Position numbers and translations under genes: made by a program | Shown here: positions 51,646 to 54,141 of the stretch, one piece after another | How the letters are laid out: each line of letters begins with the position of its first letter | How positions within the stretch are numbered: position 1 is the stretch's first letter | Assembly: GCA_022824615.1 (NCBI GenBank) | Contig: JAJDZM010000152.1 | Coordinates: 1-54,141 of the forward strand | Source: Candidatus Binatia bacterium | GTDB lineage: Bacteria; Desulfobacterota; Binatia; Bin18 | DNA length: 54,141 nucleotides | Direction of reading: 5' to 3' | Notes under the pieces: model-generated | What the model was told of the DNA's origin: nothing | What the model saw: only the letters and a program-made list of their open reading frames with translations | Database searches by the model: none

Positions 51646-51936
51646 ATGAAAATTTTTGTTGGTAATCTTCCCTTCAGCACTACGCAGGAAGAACTGGAAG
51701 CCCTCTTCAGCGAATCGGGCGCAGTGACCTCGGTCAATATCATTACCGATCGGTTCTCTGGCAAATCTCGGGGATTTGGCTTTGTTGAAATGGAAAATCA
51801 AGAGGAAGCGCAGGCGGCAATAGAGCGCCTGAACGGCAATGAACTGCAAGGGCGGCCGTTGACCGTCAACGAAGCCCGCCCGCAAAGAGAACGCTCACGA
51901 GGCCCGAGGAGGGATGGCGGCGACCGTAACTGGTAG
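51646..51936 (+). CDS. Small RRM RNA-binding protein
   Basis: 96 codons. One RNA-recognition motif with RNP2 IFVGNLPF (residues 3-10) and RNP1 SRGFGFVEM near residue 42, then a basic Arg-Gly-rich tail (PQRERSRGPRRDGGDRNW). Such single-RRM proteins occur in cyanobacteria and many other bacteria and are often cold- or stress-induced RNA chaperones. AAAGGA lies 6 bases before the ATG. A leader hairpin suggests control at the RNA level. A palindromic element begins right at its stop codon. Confidence 0.9.
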   Translation: MKIFVGNLPFSTTQEELEALFSESGAVTSVNIITDRFSGKSRGFGFVEMENQEEAQAAIERLNGNELQGRPLTVNEARPQRERSRGPRRDGGDRNW

Positions 51937-51990
51937 AAAGAATAAACGGGTCCAGTATCCGCATGCTTTTGGAGGACCCGTTTATTCTTT
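51937..51990. repeat. Palindromic element, copy 14 (perfect arms, diverged sequence)
   Basis: AAAGAATAAACGGGTCC and GGACCCGTTTATTCTTT are perfect 17-base complements. Compared with the usual AAAGAGGAAACGTGTCC, three positions changed on both arms in step. It starts directly after the TAG of the RRM gene. Confidence 0.88.
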
Positions 51991-52026
51991 GAGGAAATCG
52001 GCACTCGGCTTCTCAGGAGGAGGCCC

Positions 52027-52455
52027 ATGGTTAAGGCAAAGGACGGCGATACCGTTCGTGTTCAGTATACCGGCAGGCTCGACGATGGATCAGTCTTTGA
52101 CTCCTCTGTGGAGCGCGAGACCTTACAATTTACTATTGGCAAAGGCCAAGTGCTCCACGGGGTTGAGCAGGCCGTCATTGGGATGCGTCCCCAGGAGTCA
52201 AAAACAGTCCTCGTTCCGGCTGCGGAAGCTTACGGCCCTCATCGGGACGAGATGACCACCGAGGTCCAGCGTAGTCAGTTCCCGGACAGCGTTGAACTGA
52301 AAGTTGGCCAGCGCCTCCAAATCAACCAGAAAAACAAACAATCGATAGCAGTCTCCGTCCTTGAGCTGTCCGACTCGACCGTCACGCTCGATGCCAACCA
52401 CCCTCTGGCGGGCAAGGACCTGACGTTTGACCTGCAGCTCGTCGAGATCGCCTGA
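52027..52455 (+). CDS. slyD: SlyD-like FKBP peptidyl-prolyl isomerase
   Basis: 142 codons. FKBP domain with insert-in-flap: GDTVRVQYTGRLDDGSVFDS, FTIGKGQVLHGVEQAVIGM, then the flap insert, and the closing VTLDANHPLAGKDLTFDLQL that marks the SlyD subfamily. There is no His-rich metal-binding tail. It is a cytoplasmic prolyl isomerase and chaperone. AGGAGGAGG lies 3 bases before the ATG. Confidence 0.93.
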   Translation: MVKAKDGDTVRVQYTGRLDDGSVFDSSVERETLQFTIGKGQVLHGVEQAVIGMRPQESKTVLVPAAEAYGPHRDEMTTEVQRSQFPDSVELKVGQRLQINQKNKQSIAVSVLELSDSTVTLDANHPLAGKDLTFDLQLVEIA

Positions 52456-52510
52456 TCATCCCGCAGGCGTAACATTGGAGGAAATGGAGCGGGCCGTAGC
52501 CGAATAGTCG

Positions 52511-52542
52511 CCCGTCATTCCTGCGGAAGTAGGAATCCAGGT
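52511..52542. repeat. Extragenic repeat ATTCCTGCGGAAGTAGGAAT
   Basis: CGTCATTCCTGCGGAAGTAG and GAATCCAGG form an imperfect palindrome of the widespread type seen between genes in many proteobacteria. Single copy here. Confidence 0.65.
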
Positions 52543-52554
52543 TCCCCCCAATCG

Positions 52555-52717
52555 TCAGATGTCCTGTTCGAGAATTTGGCCGTTCTCCCTTAGCCAGCTT
52601 CGCGCCTTTTCCATCTTTGGCGCATGCGTCCGAACGATATTCCAGAACCGGGAGGTATGATTTGCTTCGAGCAGATGGGCAAGTTCGTGCACGATGACGT
52701 AATCGATTACACACATC
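52555..52717 (-). pseudogene. YgjP-like (WLM/M48-type) metallopeptidase, C-terminal fragment
   Basis: About 54 codons: VIDYVIVHELAHLLEANHTS then RFWNIVRTHAPKMEKARSWL to a TGA. The HELAH zinc motif is intact, but the N-terminal half is missing. In complete loci this family is often next to type I restriction hsdR genes, and an HsdR fragment lies directly upstream here in another frame. Decayed. Confidence 0.7.
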
Positions 52718-52737
52718 GGCCCTGAGCTTGTTGCGCG

Positions 52738-53014
52738 CTGGAATATTTTCCCAAAATCCCGTCAGCTTCAACTCTCGCTCGTCATAGGCGGCGATAGCCC
52801 TCTTGAGATGATGCCCTATGCCGACGTAGTCCACCATGAATCCTTTGTCCCGGGTGTCGCCCTCAACTCGGTTCACCCGAGCAATGGCCTGCAATAGATT
52901 GTGGTCGGCGATGACCCTGTCCAAATACAGAACCTGTTCCACGGGCGCGTCGAAACCCGTAATAAGCATGTTGTTGACAACAAGGATGCCCATGTCCCCG
53001 GTGACAAGTACATA
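52738..53014 (-). pseudogene. Type I restriction enzyme HsdR, internal fragment
   Basis: In frame from about 53014: ILVVNNMLITGFDAPVEQVL, YLDRVIADHNLLQAIARVNR, GFMVDYVGIGHHLKRAIAAY. This is the end of the helicase motor (motif VI region QAIARVNR) of HsdR. It has stops on the upstream side and runs into the YgjP-like remnant, with no start, nuclease domain or HsdM/HsdS partner. It is a relic of a type I restriction operon. Confidence 0.8.
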
Positions 53015-53082
53015 GCCAAGGGGGTAGTGGCTCTATTTGAAAATTCCGTGTGGTATGGGCCGCGCTGTCAATGGTGTTCAGC

Positions 53083-53111
53083 TTGACATGTCTTGCCCCG
53101 AATGGTGTAGT
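53083..53111 (+). promoter_or_regulatory. Promoter of the small secreted protein gene
   Basis: TTGACA (53083) and TGTAGT (53106) with a 17-base spacer, 62 bases before the ATG. The -35 is perfect and the -10 weak. Confidence 0.5.
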
Positions 53112-53173
53112 AGTATCCCGTCCGTCAGAAAGTTTGCAGACCCGTACCCGTACTTCAAGGAGGATACATTCCC

Positions 53174-53476
53174 ATGAAAAATCCCATCGGGTTAGGCTTA
53201 GTTGCGGCGGTCGTTTTCCTGTTGTTGGGAGCGGTCGCCTCGGCGTCACAATTGGATTGCGGTTCCCGCTGGGACCAGAGTAGCGCATCAGACTCCTGTG
53301 GGCCGCCTAGTTTTCCCTACAACACCCCCCAGATCACCTATAACGCCTCAGATGACACCTGTCGCATAAAAGTTCCCTGCAATCCGAACGCCTGCCAAGA
53401 GGACGTAACGGTCAAGCGGACAAACGTACAGAACCTAAACAACTGCAACTGCCAGTTGAAGGTTGGAAGCTGTTGA
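53174..53476 (+). CDS. Small secreted cysteine-rich protein, unknown
   Basis: 100 codons. AAGGAGG lies 9 bases before the ATG. Signal peptide MKNPIGLGLVAAVVFLLLGA...ASA, cleaved near residue 24. The mature part of about 76 residues has eight cysteines (LDCGSR, DSCGPP, DTCRIKVPC, NACQED, NNCNC, GSC), enough for four disulfides, and is rich in Asn, Pro and Ser. I recognise no family. It has its own promoter and is the only intact gene in a decayed region. A secreted toxin, inhibitor or surface factor are all possible. Confidence 0.7.
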   Translation: MKNPIGLGLVAAVVFLLLGAVASASQLDCGSRWDQSSASDSCGPPSFPYNTPQITYNASDDTCRIKVPCNPNACQEDVTVKRTNVQNLNNCNCQLKVGSC

Positions 53477-53579
53477 AAGCAATCTGCTGCTTGTGCTTCC
53501 GCGACGCAGACCGCATTGCTAACCGTCGGGCTTGTTCTTGTTGCAGACGAGCACGCAGGCTGGGACGCCGGTCCCGTAA

Positions 53580-53648
53580 ATTAGCCGCTAAACGGTTGAT
53601 CACACCTTGAATCATTTCCAAATGTTTAAGCTTTCGTTCGTCTGCCAT
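53580..53648 (-). pseudogene. N-terminal remnant of a small hypothetical membrane protein
   Basis: MADERKLKHLEMIQGVINRL then AAN resembles the start of a widespread small hypothetical membrane-protein family, from memory. After residue 23 the frame continues as LRDRRPSLRARLQQEQ, with no membrane helix. The rest appears lost. It overlaps the truncated HEPN gene end. Confidence 0.4.
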
Positions 53649-53835
53649 GTATCACCCCTCCCGTGTTGTCGGTCAGTTTCGCCTTGATAGCCTTCTCCGC
53701 TGCCTGTTGAGCCTCGAAGCATAGGTCTTCCAGATACGCGCCTGGAACACGGTTCTTCGCTAAGGCAAGATTACTCTTGGCACGGTTCAACCATTCCCGC
53801 GGGTCGTCAGGCGGGAAACGCTCGGGCGGCTTCAT
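53626..53835 (-). pseudogene. HEPN-domain protein, truncated
   Basis: 69 codons. REWLNRAKSNLALAKNRVPG and YLEDLCFEAQQAAEKAIKAK are the first helices of a HEPN domain of the type paired with MNT nucleotidyltransferases. It breaks off after AKL into NTGGVIHGRRTKA, so the second half, where the RxxxxxH active site would be, is missing. A non-functional toxin stump is likely. Confidence 0.7.
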
Positions 53836-53899
53836 ACACTACTCTGCCTTCCCGCAGGGCGGGCTTGATGATGAGCGCGTGGCTATCCTTGAATCGCTC
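53807..53899 (-). pseudogene. MNT nucleotidyltransferase, C-terminal stump
   Basis: 30 codons reading ERFKDSHALIIKPALREGRV then VYEAARAFPA to a TGA that overlaps the HEPN start, the usual order of an MNT-HEPN toxin-antitoxin pair. An in-frame stop lies directly upstream, and the catalytic GSxxxG region is gone. Confidence 0.6.
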
Positions 53900-54032
53900 T
53901 CAATGAACCGGACCTCCAGAAGCGCGAGGGCAGGCAAGTCTTTGCTAACAGCCTGGATACGACAGGAGCCCAAGGAAATCGGCTGATGAGAGTTCATGAA
54001 GGTATGGCATCTGGCCAATAATCCTTTCTTTA

Positions 54033-54061
54033 TTGATTATAGTAAGGCAAATCAATATATT
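54033..54061 (+). promoter_or_regulatory. Promoter of the AbrB-type antitoxin gene
   Basis: TTGATT (54033) and TATATT (54056) are 17 bases apart in an AT-rich stretch, 22 bases before the ATG. Confidence 0.6.
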
Positions 54062-54083
54062 AAAAGGCATTAGGAGCATAGTC

Positions 54084-54141
54084 ATGATTGAATCCTCCGT
54101 TACGAAGAAGGGCCAAACGACACTACCCAAGCCCGTTCGGG
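54084..54141 (+). CDS. AbrB/SpoVT-type antitoxin, partial at window edge
   Basis: The first 19 codons, MIESSVTKKGQTTLPKPVR, match the swapped-hairpin AbrB fold of antitoxins such as the PrlF/VapB-type proteins (typical VTxKGQxTLPxxVR). AGGAG lies 8 bases before the ATG. A toxin gene, if any, would lie beyond the window. It fits the toxin-antitoxin and defence debris before it. Confidence 0.75.
   Translation, partial: MIESSVTKKGQTTLPKPVR

Noticed and set aside
53777..53986. A 69-codon plus-strand frame opposite the MNT/HEPN remnants
   Set aside because: The minus strand shows clear MNT and HEPN sequence here; the plus frame has no motif or ribosome site.
1..54141. tRNA, rRNA, insertion sequence or prophage genes
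   Set aside because: No cloverleaf with TTCRANY-type arm, rRNA core or transposase/integrase motif was recognised on either strand; a dedicated scan could still find a short one.

Overview
The window reads as chromosomal DNA of a GC-rich, Gram-negative bacterium. It carries an outer-membrane lipoprotein of the BamD type, an OprP-type phosphate porin and a TonB-dependent receptor. No rRNA, tRNA, CRISPR array, transposase or phage gene was seen. Gene content (tandem family III CoA-transferase, CysO/CysM-type sulfur chemistry, PstC with a long periplasmic insert, several short-repeat families) would fit an uncultured environmental lineage such as Tectomicrobia/Entotheonella or a deltaproteobacterium-like group. 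That placement is inference only.

Layout. (1) 1-11168, minus strand: a long run transcribed leftwards. It starts with an E1-like MoeB/MoeZ protein, then a CysO-like sulfur carrier, CysM-like cysteine synthase, a second degenerate E1-like protein, CysD and CysNC. It continues into two exported proteins (PhoX-like and a di-heme cytochrome c) and a double-domain CoA-transferase cut by the window edge. The first six genes together suggest sulfate activation plus carrier-protein-dependent cysteine synthesis. (2) 11257-15190, minus: a BamD-like lipoprotein with a huge acidic tail, and polyphosphate kinase. (3) 15191-15823: a divergent control region with two structured repeat units. (4) 15824-20464, plus: mgtE, a candidate small RNA, an omega-like glutathione transferase with a Cys-rich tail, an ACR3 arsenite exporter and a lone receiver protein. 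(5) 20654-31306, plus: a complete phosphate regulon, oprP-pstS-pstC-pstA-pstB-phoU-phoB-phoR. Pho-box-like sites precede oprP, the receiver gene and the arsenite exporter, which would link arsenic export to phosphate starvation. (6) 31303-45103: cca (minus), then murF, purE, moeA, ilvE, a NorD/CbbO-type VWA protein, an SDR, rlmE, an FG-GAP propeller protein, a cytidylate-kinase-like protein and an acyl-CoA-dehydrogenase-fold flavoprotein. (7) 45123-51262, minus: TonB receptor, a decayed exported protein, tldE, tldD and a small monooxygenase. (8) 51646-52455, plus: an RRM RNA-binding protein and a SlyD-like isomerase. (9) 52456-54141: a scrapyard of decayed defence and toxin-antitoxin genes (HsdR, YgjP-like, MNT/HEPN), one intact small secreted Cys-rich protein, and the start of an AbrB-type antitoxin.

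The outstanding feature is repeat load inside working genes. A palindromic element of about 50-56 bp occurs 14 times. At least five copies lie in frame inside coding sequences (twice in bamD, once each in phoB, phoR and the TonB receptor), and others supply start or stop codons. Two diverged copies keep arm complementarity. A second family, tandem 9-mers related to GACTCAACA arranged as inverted blocks, occurs six times: it forms the CysN-CysC linker, a loop in the PhoR ATPase domain and the hydrophobic N-termini of two exported proteins. Several rarer families behave likewise. This resembles the protein-coding palindromic elements known from Rickettsia, but with several families in one genome and outside that group.
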